Part shown: piece by piece, positions 34,979 through 44,475 of the stretch
Layout: the number at the start of each line of letters is the position of its first letter
How positions within the stretch are numbered: position 1 is the stretch's first letter
Source of the DNA: Bacteroidota bacterium
GTDB taxonomy: Bacteria; Bacteroidota; Bacteroidia; Bacteroidales; F082
Direction: 5' to 3'
Length of the DNA: 64,000 bases
Assembly (NCBI GenBank): GCA_016845105.1
Contig: JAERTF010000047.1
Coordinates: 62,001-126,000 of the forward strand
Translations under genes and position numbers: made by a program
The notes under the pieces: generated by a model
What the model saw: the letters and a program-made list of their open reading frames with translations, nothing else
Database searches by the model: none
What the model was told of the DNA's origin: nothing

Positions 34979-37444
34979 TTAATCAATCGAATACCTGTAA
35001 ACTAAATTGCCTTTACCACACAGTATCCCAAAATCCTGCCCCAGGAAAAACACATTGCTCATTCCGTATTTTCCTCTGGTATCGATCAGAGGTTTCCAGG
35101 TATGGCCACCATCCTGTGTTTTGTAAAGTTTAGCTTCAAAATCATCACTCCAGTCTTTAACTGTAGCATACCCAATATCCTGACTCGTGAAATAAACCGA
35201 GCTGAATTCAGGAACACCTGTAAGTCCAACTTTAGTCCAATTACCACCCATGTTATTTGAGATAAGTACAATTGCTCCGTCGGCATCACCTCCCACTATC
35301 CATATATTTGTTTCATCAGGCATATAGGCATCATTTAGAGTTGCATTAGATGTTACTACATTAAAATCCTCACCCTCCCAGGATACACCGCCGTCAGTAG
35401 TTGTCATAAAGTATGATTTATCGGTATTATCCTCATCAAATACATTATATAATACACCATTATTTCCATTCATTACAATATTTGGAGCAGCACCATATTC
35501 ATTTGGATATGGTACATCGAAATGTCCCAATGGAGTATGATCGGCCATGTTTACACGATGAATTCTAAAGAAATAAGGAATCCCTTCATCTTTACCTACG
35601 CCAATAATTTCTCCGTTGCTGTTTGTTGCAAAATCAAATACTTCGTTCCATTGAAATGAAGGACGGTCATAGGGCCCGTAAACCAACTCCGACAAATAAT
35701 GACCACCATCATCAGTGTACATAACCTCACCATCTCCATCAAGGAAAATACCTTCGTTATCGTTAAACATTGTCATCTTTTTCAATGGAATTGATGATGA
35801 GTAAATTTCCTGCCATGAAACACCTGCATCTGAACTATGAAGAAGCATACCAAGTCCGGGGCCATCAACGGTCATCCAACCGTTTGTTGTACTATTGAAA
35901 AACAAGTCGTTTGCATTGGTGTTATCTTTTAATCCAAGTGAAGATAAATCTATATGATCCCACATGGGAGTTACCAGGTTAATGTGAATAAAATCGCTTG
36001 CTATTTCAACACCATTAATTTTGGAACTCACTGATATAACCGGCCTTGGATCAGAAACTCCTTCTGTATCCCAAACATATTCAAAGGGGGCCTCGGTATC
36101 TGTATAAACAGTATTGTAATCAATAATAAATTCCACTTCGTCCGGGGTTTCTCCGGTATAAGAGGCTGTAATATTTATAAGGTCTCCAATGAGATATGAT
36201 TGATCGTCAACTGGAGTAGCAATATAGATTTCATTTCCAAAAGGTTCATTATCAAGATGCAGTACAGTTTCTTCAAAAAGCCAGAAAGAACCAGGTGTCC
36301 AGCTATCACTAAAGCCTATCAAATCAATTTTTATACCTACCTGTGCCCTTGATCCGACTATTAAATCGAGATTCCAGTTTTGTGTGCCTGTTACCAGAGA
36401 AGCTTCAACTTTTGCAGCACCTGAAATATTTGCCATCGGCCCGGCTATTCCGTATAAAAGAAGGGCTACTTCTGGGCCTACATGAGCTTCAAAATTTGCC
36501 CCTGCTGTAAGATTAGGAGCAGCATAGTCAGTGTCGAAGGTTTTTGAAGCTATTCTACTCCAATCATTTTCATCGGTATATTTAACACCCAGTCTGCCAT
36601 TGAAGCTTTCGCTCACGGTGGCAGTATAAACGGCTGTGATAGTACCATTCATTTCAAGGAAAAGTTCAATTTGCGGAACAAAAACAACAGGTACTGGCCC
36701 CACCATAAATGTCCATGGTGTAAAGTAGAACTTACCCAATGAGATATCTTTATTAATTCCTGCACCAGCCTCGGAAACACACATAACCGATGCACTTTGC
36801 TCAACCTGAACACCTGATTCAAACATTTTTACGAAAACTCTCGGATAAGGCAGCACCTCCCAATCCCAGTCGAAATCAAAGAAAAAATCAATGTCAAGAT
36901 CAGTATATCCTGAAATAGTTATACTCCCATTTTCATTTTCAAATGTATGATCATAATCAAGTGAAAAGACAGAAAAGTCAGTGTTTTTATGGTTTTTAAG
37001 AGTAACACCTTTGGCAAGTTCATATCGTTCCAAATGTGCCATGGTAAGGCTGCCGGTTTTAAAGTCGATACTACCTTTTTTTACGGCTTCGGTAAGAGAA
37101 GCCATTTCGGTAGTAACAGTTGTTTCTCCATTTTTTTGTACTGATATGGAAGTAACCTTACGGAGATAACCATAGGGTGCTTTATCAGATGTACTATCGA
37201 CCAGAATATCCCCAACAGCTAGCTCATCAATTACAGTTGAGCTACCATTAAATATAAAGGTGAAATCTGATGTGTCGATTGATTGAATTGCCTGACGGGT
37301 TTGCTCGTCTACAACTTTAGTAATATCAGCTACTATAATATCACCTGTTGGAGTAGGTTCTGGTTGTGGTTCTTCAGTTTCTTTTTTGCACCCGACAACA
37401 GCTAGTATTGCCAATGCTATCAGTATTGTAAGTAGTTTTTTCAT
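34979..37444 (-). CDS. Large lipoprotein with Ig-like segment and beta-propeller
   Basis: This is an 821-residue lipoprotein: lipobox AVVGC (Cys19) and a Pro/Glu linker. A large region of unknown family (about 35-400, rich in beta strands) is followed by an Ig-like segment (about 405-500, EIYIATPVDDQSYLIGDLIN ... PFEYVWDT) and a C-terminal Ycf48/Asp-box propeller (about 515-821; SSDAGVSW, TTDGGVSW, TQDGGHTW). It would sit on a membrane surface, possibly as the anchor or receptor for the neighbouring secreted propellers and fibres. It lies between the S74 fibre and cassette copy 1 in the same direction. Confidence 0.75.
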   Translation of the reverse strand: MKKLLTILIALAILAVVGCKKETEEPQPEPTPTGDIIVADITKVVDEQTRQAIQSIDTSDFTFIFNGSSTVIDELAVGDILVDSTSDKAPYGYLRKVTSISVQKNGETTVTTEMASLTEAVKKGSIDFKTGSLTMAHLERYELAKGVTLKNHKNTDFSVFSLDYDHTFENENGSITISGYTDLDIDFFFDFDWDWEVLPYPRVFVKMFESGVQVEQSASVMCVSEAGAGINKDISLGKFYFTPWTFMVGPVPVVFVPQIELFLEMNGTITAVYTATVSESFNGRLGVKYTDENDWSRIASKTFDTDYAAPNLTAGANFEAHVGPEVALLLYGIAGPMANISGAAKVEASLVTGTQNWNLDLIVGSRAQVGIKIDLIGFSDSWTPGSFWLFEETVLHLDNEPFGNEIYIATPVDDQSYLIGDLINITASYTGETPDEVEFIIDYNTVYTDTEAPFEYVWDTEGVSDPRPVISVSSKINGVEIASDFIHINLVTPMWDHIDLSSLGLKDNTNANDLFFNSTTNGWMTVDGPGLGMLLHSSDAGVSWQEIYSSSIPLKKMTMFNDNEGIFLDGDGEVMYTDDGGHYLSELVYGPYDRPSFQWNEVFDFATNSNGEIIGVGKDEGIPYFFRIHRVNMADHTPLGHFDVPYPNEYGAAPNIVMNGNNGVLYNVFDEDNTDKSYFMTTTDGGVSWEGEDFNVVTSNATLNDAYMPDETNIWIVGGDADGAIVLISNNMGGNWTKVGLTGVPEFSSVYFTSQDIGYATVKDWSDDFEAKLYKTQDGGHTWKPLIDTRGKYGMSNVFFLGQDFGILCGKGNLVYRYSID

Positions 37445-37562
37445 TTCATATATGTTTTTAGTTTGCTGTCATTTCGAACAGAGGTAGAAATCTCCTGATT
37501 GATTGGTGTTTACTTTGGAGAAATCTTGTTGATATGCTTCCCTCGATTTGACACGGAATCTA

Positions 37563-39854
37563 TTATTTTTCCAATATCAATTTTTCAAGTATTTCCAATC
37601 GGGTTTTTAGATCAGAATTCTCTTTTTCTAATTTATTAATTTGTTCTTGCTGTTCCTGCATTCCTTTTACAAGAGGAACTACAAATTCAGCATAGGAAAG
37701 CCCATAAAGATCATTTTCATTTTTTGGTTTTTGCACACCACTAAAATCATAATTCACTTTATTTGCAGCCTTTTCAACTTCCTGAGCAATAAACCCTGTT
37801 TTTCTAACCTTTTCAATATCATATTTATGCGGTATATCAGATGGTGTTTCTATTCCAAGTATTTGGTTTTCTTTATCAATATTTAGGTTATAGGTAACTG
37901 GTCGTAGATTCATTATGAAATTTAGCCCGGCAATACACTCTTCTATGTTTTCCTTTATTCTGCCATCGGAGTAAGTTGTAAAATTCACCTGGCCTTTTAT
38001 TTCAGTTACACTTGTATTTCCAAGGTGAATTTGGTTGTTTCCATTTACAGCTGCATTGTAACCAATTGCAGTTGAGTTAGAATAATTACCACTTGTTATT
38101 GCATTGTAACCAATTGCTGTATTCCCGTCACCGGTTGTGTTGGCATCAAGTGTCCCATATCCAATAGCTGTATTGTAATTTCCTTCTGTATTCTCTCCAA
38201 GACTACCATGGCCCATTGCAGTATTACGAGTGCCAACAGTGTTCTCATCAAGCGTTTTGTAACCATAGGCATTATTATATGTTCCTGAAGTGTTTAATTT
38301 CAGGGATTCGTATCCCATTCCGGTATTATAACCACCTGTATTATTTATTCCAGAATTTGCTCCGACAAAAAGCTTTGAACCACCATTATGTATTACATCT
38401 GTTAAATCGTTTAGTGATGAGGCATAAGTAGTTGGCATTTCCCATATGGCATCACCATCAGCATCTGATGTTAGTACTTTTCCGGTTCCCGGAGAGCCAC
38501 CGGTTATTTTGATTGTCCCATTGATGTCAACTCTATCTGATGAAAAATCGCCACCTATCAATGGTGATGATGAATTTGAATTCTCTATATATAGTTTATT
38601 GTTTCCCAACTCATTTTGGCCAGCTTTATAACCAATAAACACATTTCCTGACTGTGAAGTGCCAGAAGTTCCCAAGCCAGCATTGGCCCCTATAATCGTA
38701 TTTTCATCACCATTTACATTGAAGTACATACTACCATATCCAATAGCTACATTGGAATTTACATCTTCTGCATACAATCCACTTGACTGACCAATAAATA
38801 CATTGGAATATCCATAAGTCGCACTTAGCATAGCTTTGGAACCAATTGCAATATTGCCGTAACCCCCTGTTAGTGACTGTAAAGCTTTGTTGCCAATAGC
38901 AACCATACTTATCCCATCTGTAGAATTTTTTAAAGCTTCAAAGCCAAGGGCCGTATTATTACGTCCAATAGTATTTGCATACATTGCTTTTGATCCAACA
39001 GCAGTATTTTGAAGGCCTTGTAAACCACCCGAACTTGCACCAAGCCCATTATTATATAATGCCGAATCACCAATTGCCACTATATTATGTCTAGCGCCAC
39101 GATATAAACTTGCAACGCCAACAGCTACATTTGAATATCCACTACCACCAGAATAAGCCGACAAGTACCCAATTGCGGTATTATTTTCACCAACAGAATT
39201 ACTATACGATGCAAGCGTCCCAAATGCAGTGTTATTATCTCCACTTGTGTTACCATATAACGCTCCCATACCCACTGCTGTATTTGCATCCCCATTATTA
39301 TTATACAGAGTTGAAGCACCAACTGCGGTGTTATCAGCACCAGTAACATTATTTGACATACTTATGTAACCAAGTGCTGTATTATCATCTCCAGATGTTG
39401 AATTTTGGAGGCTGACATATCCAAAAGCTGTATTTTTATCACCTGCTGTATTACTAGAAAGTGAATTTATCCCCATCGCTGTATTCTTATTTGTAGTTCC
39501 GTCATCATTAATTCCTGAACCATTGCCTAAAAACATACTTGACCCATCAGATATTCCATCACTAAGTCCATTAACATCAATAATACCCTCAACGGCTAAT
39601 TCAAGCCATTGGCTGTCATAATACCAAAAACTATCTGTATTAATGTCGTAAACCAGAAGACCAGCAGCAGGCGTGCTGATATTGTTGCGCTGAGTTGTAG
39701 TAAGCCTTGGTATTAGCAGCCCTTTGCTGGTGCTAGAAATATCCAAAATCGATGTTGAATTAGGAGAATCTCCAGTTTCGTTTATGGCTACCTGGGCTGA
39801 ACCGCATATTGAAATGGCCACAAGGATACATAGTGTTAATAGTATATTTTTCAT
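37563..39854 (-). CDS. Auto-processing fibre protein with peptidase S74 chaperone domain
   Basis: This is a 763-residue protein from the ATG at 39854 (MKNILLTLCILVAISICGSAQ). A reading from 39977 would put 41 uncharacteristic residues, including a perfect hairpin, before the signal peptide. It has the GLLIPR N-terminal module, two head blocks of about 15-residue NTAxG repeats (about 105-455 and 500-600), and a C-terminal intramolecular chaperone of family S74 starting at TYSDGRIKENIEE. The Ser629/Lys634 dyad of the SDxRxK motif and TGFIAQEVEKA are present. S74 domains trimerise and cut themselves off after folding the fibre. A final coiled coil follows. Confidence 0.85.
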   Translation of the reverse strand: MKNILLTLCILVAISICGSAQVAINETGDSPNSTSILDISSTSKGLLIPRLTTTQRNNISTPAAGLLVYDINTDSFWYYDSQWLELAVEGIIDVNGLSDGISDGSSMFLGNGSGINDDGTTNKNTAMGINSLSSNTAGDKNTAFGYVSLQNSTSGDDNTALGYISMSNNVTGADNTAVGASTLYNNNGDANTAVGMGALYGNTSGDNNTAFGTLASYSNSVGENNTAIGYLSAYSGGSGYSNVAVGVASLYRGARHNIVAIGDSALYNNGLGASSGGLQGLQNTAVGSKAMYANTIGRNNTALGFEALKNSTDGISMVAIGNKALQSLTGGYGNIAIGSKAMLSATYGYSNVFIGQSSGLYAEDVNSNVAIGYGSMYFNVNGDENTIIGANAGLGTSGTSQSGNVFIGYKAGQNELGNNKLYIENSNSSSPLIGGDFSSDRVDINGTIKITGGSPGTGKVLTSDADGDAIWEMPTTYASSLNDLTDVIHNGGSKLFVGANSGINNTGGYNTGMGYESLKLNTSGTYNNAYGYKTLDENTVGTRNTAMGHGSLGENTEGNYNTAIGYGTLDANTTGDGNTAIGYNAITSGNYSNSTAIGYNAAVNGNNQIHLGNTSVTEIKGQVNFTTYSDGRIKENIEECIAGLNFIMNLRPVTYNLNIDKENQILGIETPSDIPHKYDIEKVRKTGFIAQEVEKAANKVNYDFSGVQKPKNENDLYGLSYAEFVVPLVKGMQEQQEQINKLEKENSDLKTRLEILEKLILEK

Positions 39855-39898
39855 TTTATTAAGCTTTTGTGATTTGCCAAGCGTGTAAGCCTCTCGAA

Positions 39899-39930
39899 CA
39901 GTACAGAAACCAGCATTGGTTTCTGTACTG
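39899..39930. repeat. Perfect 14-bp inverted repeat before the S74 fibre gene
   Basis: CAGTACAGAAACCA (39899-39912), a GCAT loop and TGGTTTCTGTACTG (39917-39930) form a perfect, stable hairpin 45 bases upstream of the fibre start. There is no U run on either strand. It could be the end structure of the small upstream gene's transcript or a leader element of the fibre mRNA. Confidence 0.7.
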
Positions 39931-39981
39931 CAGACCAAATTTCCTACCTTTGATTTAATATTAATTGTGAGAGGCATTTTC

Positions 39982-40224
39982 TTAATTTATATTTATTGAC
40001 TTGGTTATATGTTGTCCATCAATATTAATTTCCAGTTTGTACTTTCCCTTTTCAGGTGGCATTCTCAGGTTTGTGAAATTTGTCTTTTTTATTACCATCT
40101 TCATAAGAGATACTACTTCTCCATCTACTTTTAGAACTTCAACTTCACCAGCATTCACAATTTCATTAAAGGCCAGGAAAACCATCTTGTCAACAACATT
40201 TATTATACACTGATTCATTTGCAA
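39982..40224 (-). CDS. Small protein of unknown function at the head of the fibre operon
   Basis: This is an 80-residue protein without signal peptide. Its strands (VEVLKVDGEVVSLMKMV ... MPPEKGKYKLEINIDG) look like a single beta sandwich, vaguely like the C-terminal sheet of T9SS domains. A TATGTTTG -7 element (40236-40243 on the opposite strand) lies only about 12 bases upstream of the start. It is the first gene after the divergent regulatory region and may be the leader gene of the fibre block. I do not recognise a family. Confidence 0.55.
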   Translation of the reverse strand: MQMNQCIINVVDKMVFLAFNEIVNAGEVEVLKVDGEVVSLMKMVIKKTNFTNLRMPPEKGKYKLEINIDGQHITKSININ

Positions 40225-40284
40225 TTAATTTTCAGCAAACATATGATGGTAAATTAGCGCTAACTAATAATTATGGTCGACAAA

Positions 40285-40327
40285 TGGTATGCATGGCTTG
40301 AATTTTTGGTGTGCATTTGGTACGCAT
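40285..40327. promoter_or_regulatory. Three 10-bp direct repeats, likely operator
   Basis: TGGTATGCAT (40285-40294), TGGTGTGCAT (40307-40316) and TGGTACGCAT (40318-40327) fit TGGTRYGCAT. The starts are 22 and 11 bp apart, so all three lie on one face of the helix. They are in the region between the fibre block and the two TPR-HTH genes, where a transcription factor would act on either side. Confidence 0.55.
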
Positions 40328-40437
40328 TTGCTCTTTTCCCTCCCCCTATAGTGTTGATCTATTGATACTTTAATAATGTCTGTTTAGAATCTTTGCGACA
40401 GTGCCAAATTACCCTATGGTATATGCTTGCTATTTGC

Positions 40438-40445
40438 TATATTTG
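40438..40445 (+). promoter_or_regulatory. -7 element of the tandem regulator genes
   Basis: TATATTTG matches TAnnTTTG. Transcription should begin near 40452, which supports the ATG at 40463 as start and excludes the ATG at 40427. No convincing -33 box is seen, so activation may be needed. Confidence 0.5.
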
Positions 40446-40462
40446 ACAAAAACCTATTAATC

Positions 40463-42427
40463 ATGCTAGAAATTACATTCTCTGCATACCAAAACTTCAA
40501 GTTTAAAAGCTTTGCATACTCGTTGTTTATACTTCTTATGGGAGTTAATTATATTGGGATATCGCAGAACAGTGCTAAAATTGAAAATCTTAAGGCTGAA
40601 ATTCAAGCCAGTAAAGGTGACAAAAAGTATAAATACAAAAGTGAACTGGCACGATTGTATTACCGTAGCAAACCTCACAAAACCTATAGTTTGGGAAAGG
40701 AAATCCTGAATTATGCACTAAATAACACAAATCATAGTCTGGAAGAAAAAGCTTATGTCAGAATGGGCATTGGGGTTTATCTCTTAGGAAAGGTTGATTC
40801 TGCCATTTATTATTGCGAAAAAGCATTAAATCTTAATAAGATAACCAGTAATAGTGAAGAAAAAGAATTTGCTTTGAATTTGATATCACTAGCAAACAAT
40901 AGACTTGGTAATTACGATGATGCTATTTCTTTTGGTAATGAGGCACTTCAGCTTAGACGTGAAAAGAATGATAGTATGGGAATAGCAGCTTCACTTGGCA
41001 ACCTTGCCCCAATTTATCAGAATACCGGACAGTATGACAAAGCTGCTGAATATATATACGAAGCCATTGAGATATATGAGGCTAAAATGGATACAATTGG
41101 TATTGTTGGGAGACTCCTGACAATGGTTCAACTTATGAACCGAAGTGGAAATGATGAAAATGAGAAAGAAGTCATTTCAAGAGCGCTTGATTTAGTAGGG
41201 CAAACTGAATTTAGTTTTTTAAAAGCAGATGTTTTATCAACCATGGCTAATTATTTTATCACCAAAGAAATTTACGATTCCGCATTAATCTATGAAAATA
41301 AAGCACTGGATATTTATAAACAAATGAACAACCCTGAAAGCATTGCTACTTCCTACTCGAATCTTGCAAGAATCCATCAGGGACAGAACAATTTTAAATT
41401 AGCCAGATTGTATTATCATAAATCAATCCAGATTTACAATTCAAGCAACCTTATTCCGAAAATCAATGTTGCTTATGAAAGTCTTGGGTCAAACTTTTTA
41501 CAAACGGGAATCTTGGATTCGGCTGAATATTATCTACTCAAGGCTTATAATTCTGGTAAAACAATAAACCAGGCAAGGATAGTTCAAATAGCTTCTCGTG
41601 ATCTGTACACTCTTTATAAATTGAAAAACAATAGCAAAAAAGCGCTACAATATCATGAGGTATTTACTCATTATCAGGATAGTCTGGCAGGAGTGAAATC
41701 CAAGGAAAGAATTGCAGAACTGGAAGCCAAATATGAATCATCGGAAAAAGAACGACAAATAGCCATACTACAACACAAACAAGATTTGCAGGAATCCAGA
41801 GAGCGGACTATAATAGCTGTCAATGTAGGGGTTGTTATTATACTAATACTGTTATTATTAGGAGTTTGGCAAAAGAGAAAAAATGACAAACAAATACACA
41901 AACAAATAGAATTGGTACACAAAAAAGAAAAAGAACTAGCCGAATCAGAACTTGAAAAAAGTAAATTAAAAGAAGAAGAATTACAGCAATCATTGGTCTA
42001 TAAGTCGAAACAGTTGAGTACCCATGCATTACATATGATGCAGAAAAACACAATGCTTCAAGAAATCCAATCGGATATTAAAAACCTTTCCAATAAAGCT
42101 GATACTGATGACAAACCTGATTATAAACGAATTAATTTACAAATTAATCAAAGCTTACGTTCCGACAAAGACTGGGATGTTTTTAAACTCTACTTCGAGG
42201 ATGTTAACCGAAATTTTTATAGTAAACTCAAAGAAATAAATCCTGACCTAACAACAAATGATCATAGGCTTTGTGCTCTTATTAAATTAAATATGAATAG
42301 TAAAGAAATGGCATCAGTACTAAATGTTGCTCCAAATAGTATTAAAAGTTCGCGTTATAGATTAAAGAAGAAGCTTGGCCTTACCACAGAAGCTGATCTT
42401 GAAGAGTTCATAAGAAACCTTAACTAA
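40463..42427 (+). CDS. TPR-membrane-HTH regulator A of the fibre locus
   Basis: This is a 654-residue protein from the ATG at 40463. It has a signal or anchor segment (about 13-33) and TPR repeats (about 50-400; SLGNLAPIYQNTGQYDKAAEY). A membrane segment (about 449-471, VNVGVVIILILLLLGVW), a charged coiled coil with KSKQLSTHALHMMQK, and the HTH in the last 60 residues (NSKEMASVLNVAPNSIKSSR) follow. It belongs to the membrane-bound one-component regulators common in Bacteroidota. Regulator B follows 26 bases downstream, so both are one operon. The pair is divergent from the fibre block, with the direct repeats between them. Confidence 0.85.
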   Translation: MLEITFSAYQNFKFKSFAYSLFILLMGVNYIGISQNSAKIENLKAEIQASKGDKKYKYKSELARLYYRSKPHKTYSLGKEILNYALNNTNHSLEEKAYVRMGIGVYLLGKVDSAIYYCEKALNLNKITSNSEEKEFALNLISLANNRLGNYDDAISFGNEALQLRREKNDSMGIAASLGNLAPIYQNTGQYDKAAEYIYEAIEIYEAKMDTIGIVGRLLTMVQLMNRSGNDENEKEVISRALDLVGQTEFSFLKADVLSTMANYFITKEIYDSALIYENKALDIYKQMNNPESIATSYSNLARIHQGQNNFKLARLYYHKSIQIYNSSNLIPKINVAYESLGSNFLQTGILDSAEYYLLKAYNSGKTINQARIVQIASRDLYTLYKLKNNSKKALQYHEVFTHYQDSLAGVKSKERIAELEAKYESSEKERQIAILQHKQDLQESRERTIIAVNVGVVIILILLLLGVWQKRKNDKQIHKQIELVHKKEKELAESELEKSKLKEEELQQSLVYKSKQLSTHALHMMQKNTMLQEIQSDIKNLSNKADTDDKPDYKRINLQINQSLRSDKDWDVFKLYFEDVNRNFYSKLKEINPDLTTNDHRLCALIKLNMNSKEMASVLNVAPNSIKSSRYRLKKKLGLTTEADLEEFIRNLN

Positions 42428-42453
42428 TTATTAAGTAACTATTAGCAGGAAGT

Positions 42454-44442
42454 ATGAAGAAAATTACAATGAATATCCTTAGATTTAATATTATTGTACT
42501 AATAACTTTATCTACAGTTTTTACAACTCCTTGTTTATCGATAAATATTGACAGTTTACAAACTGTTTTGAGGGTTCAAACAGGAATCCAAAGACTTGAA
42601 AACCTTATTGTACTTGGTAATGCTATGATGAAAAAAGATAGACCATCAAGCAATACATATTTCAAGGAAGCATTATCCATGTATAATAAAGATGAAAAAA
42701 AGCAATTTGCTGATTTAAGTTACAAAATAGCTAATAACTATTTTGTTTTGAGAAATAACGACTCTGCCATTGTTTATTACGGTAAAGCTTTGATAGCTTA
42801 TGAGGGTACTAATGACACTTTAAATATCATGAAAACTTCAACAATGAGAGGCCTGTCGTATCAACGAATGGGTGAATTTGGCACATCTGCTAAGCATTTT
42901 AAAACTGGTATAAGATTATTTTATCCATACTGGAAATTTCATGAAGGTGAAAACAATATTGGTAAAAAACATCTTACCACAATGATGACAAACTATGGTA
43001 TTTCATTGTACAACATGGGGCAGTATGATTCATCATTATATTATGCAACTGAGGCCTATAAAATAAATATGGAAATAGGAGTTTCATCAAAACAAATAGG
43101 AAAATCTCTTGTAAATATTGGTATAGCTTATTTAGGTGCAAACAGAAACAGTGAATCACTTCAATACTTTAACGATGCCCTGGATAGGTTTATTCCAATT
43201 AAGGATTCTTTCAATATTAGGAAATGTTATAATAATATTGGCCTGACTTACAAACAGTTGGGTGAAATAGATGATGCAATTAACAATTATAATAAATCCC
43301 TTGAAATTAGTAGAGCAGCAAAAGATAACAAAGGCATTTCTACATCTTTAATAAACCTTAGTAGTCTTTTCGCGAAATCCGGTGAAACGAAAAAAGCAGA
43401 GAAATCATTACTCGAAGCACTTATAATTGGTGAAAAATTAAATAACAAAAATTTAATTTCAAACTCTTTACAGAATTTATCAAATATTTATTGGGAAACC
43501 GGTAATCTTGAAAAAGCTCTATTATATGCTCGTAAGGCAGAAGTTGTTATTAAGGAAACTGACAATATGGATATGTTAAAAGACAATAAGCTTCTTTTAT
43601 CAAATATCTATGAAGATATGGGAGATTTTAATAAGTCACTTGTACACCATAAACTTTATTTCACATTACACGACAGTTTATTTAATTCTGATAACACAGA
43701 AAGATTCAATCGACTTCAAACTGAGTTTGAAACTTTACAGAAGGAGCAGGAGATAGAAATACTAAAAATTGACAAACAAAACCAATTGCTCGAGAACAAT
43801 ATTCTAAAAAATCAACAACGAACAACAATTGTTGTTTCTGGTTTAATAATAGTACTATTGGTAATTGTAGGATTTATGATTTTTATTAAGCGAAAAAAGG
43901 ACAAATTAATTCACCATCAAAAGGAATTATATCATAAAAAAGAGAAGCAGTTTGCTCAACTGGAATTGGAAAAAAGTAAAATTAAAGAGGAAGAATTACA
44001 GCAATCGATTTTATACAAATCTAAACAACTTAGCACACATGCTTTGCATATGATGCAAAAAAACAGCATGTTACAAAATATTCAATCAAGTTTAAAAGAG
44101 ATATCGAAAAAAGTTAGCTCTGATGACAAACCAGGTTTCAAACGAATTAGTCTGGAGATTAGCAAAAGCCTACGATCACATAAAGAATGGGATGTATTTA
44201 AGCTATATTTTGAAGAAGTAAATAGGACCTTTTATGGTAGTTTAAACAAGCTGAACCCCAATCTCACCACAAACGATCACAGGTTATGTGCACTTATCAA
44301 GCTTAATATGAATAGTAAGGAAATGGCATCGGTGCTAAACGTAGCTCCAAATAGTATAAAAAGCTCACGATATAGATTGAAAAAAAAACTTGGTCTTGAT
44401 ACAGAAGCAGATCTGGAAGAATTTATTAGAAATATCGGTTAG
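42454..44442 (+). CDS. TPR-membrane-HTH regulator B of the fibre locus
   Basis: The 662-residue protein has the same architecture as regulator A: signal peptide, TPRs (for example IRKCYNNIGLTYKQLGEIDD), a membrane segment (about 456-478), the linker motif KSKQLSTHALHMMQK and a C-terminal HTH. Over the last 56 residues it differs from regulator A at only about three positions, while the DNA differs at many third-codon positions. The sensing parts are far less alike. The two proteins therefore probably bind the same DNA but receive different signals. It converges with the FG-GAP gene. Confidence 0.85.
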   Translation: MKKITMNILRFNIIVLITLSTVFTTPCLSINIDSLQTVLRVQTGIQRLENLIVLGNAMMKKDRPSSNTYFKEALSMYNKDEKKQFADLSYKIANNYFVLRNNDSAIVYYGKALIAYEGTNDTLNIMKTSTMRGLSYQRMGEFGTSAKHFKTGIRLFYPYWKFHEGENNIGKKHLTTMMTNYGISLYNMGQYDSSLYYATEAYKINMEIGVSSKQIGKSLVNIGIAYLGANRNSESLQYFNDALDRFIPIKDSFNIRKCYNNIGLTYKQLGEIDDAINNYNKSLEISRAAKDNKGISTSLINLSSLFAKSGETKKAEKSLLEALIIGEKLNNKNLISNSLQNLSNIYWETGNLEKALLYARKAEVVIKETDNMDMLKDNKLLLSNIYEDMGDFNKSLVHHKLYFTLHDSLFNSDNTERFNRLQTEFETLQKEQEIEILKIDKQNQLLENNILKNQQRTTIVVSGLIIVLLVIVGFMIFIKRKKDKLIHHQKELYHKKEKQFAQLELEKSKIKEEELQQSILYKSKQLSTHALHMMQKNSMLQNIQSSLKEISKKVSSDDKPGFKRISLEISKSLRSHKEWDVFKLYFEEVNRTFYGSLNKLNPNLTTNDHRLCALIKLNMNSKEMASVLNVAPNSIKSSRYRLKKKLGLDTEADLEEFIRNIG

Positions 44443-44475
44443 TTTTTCTATGGTAAAGTAAGCTCATTATTTCGT

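Noticed and set aside
37450-37562. Second copy of a palindromic repeat (CATTTCGAAC...GAAATCT)
   Set aside because: Only one arm is recognisable; the match to a palindrome is too weak to list as a feature.
25676-39977. Phage tail-fibre origin of the fibre genes
   Set aside because: Signal peptides, lipoprotein neighbours and absence of any phage structural, lysis or integrase gene point to host surface proteins.
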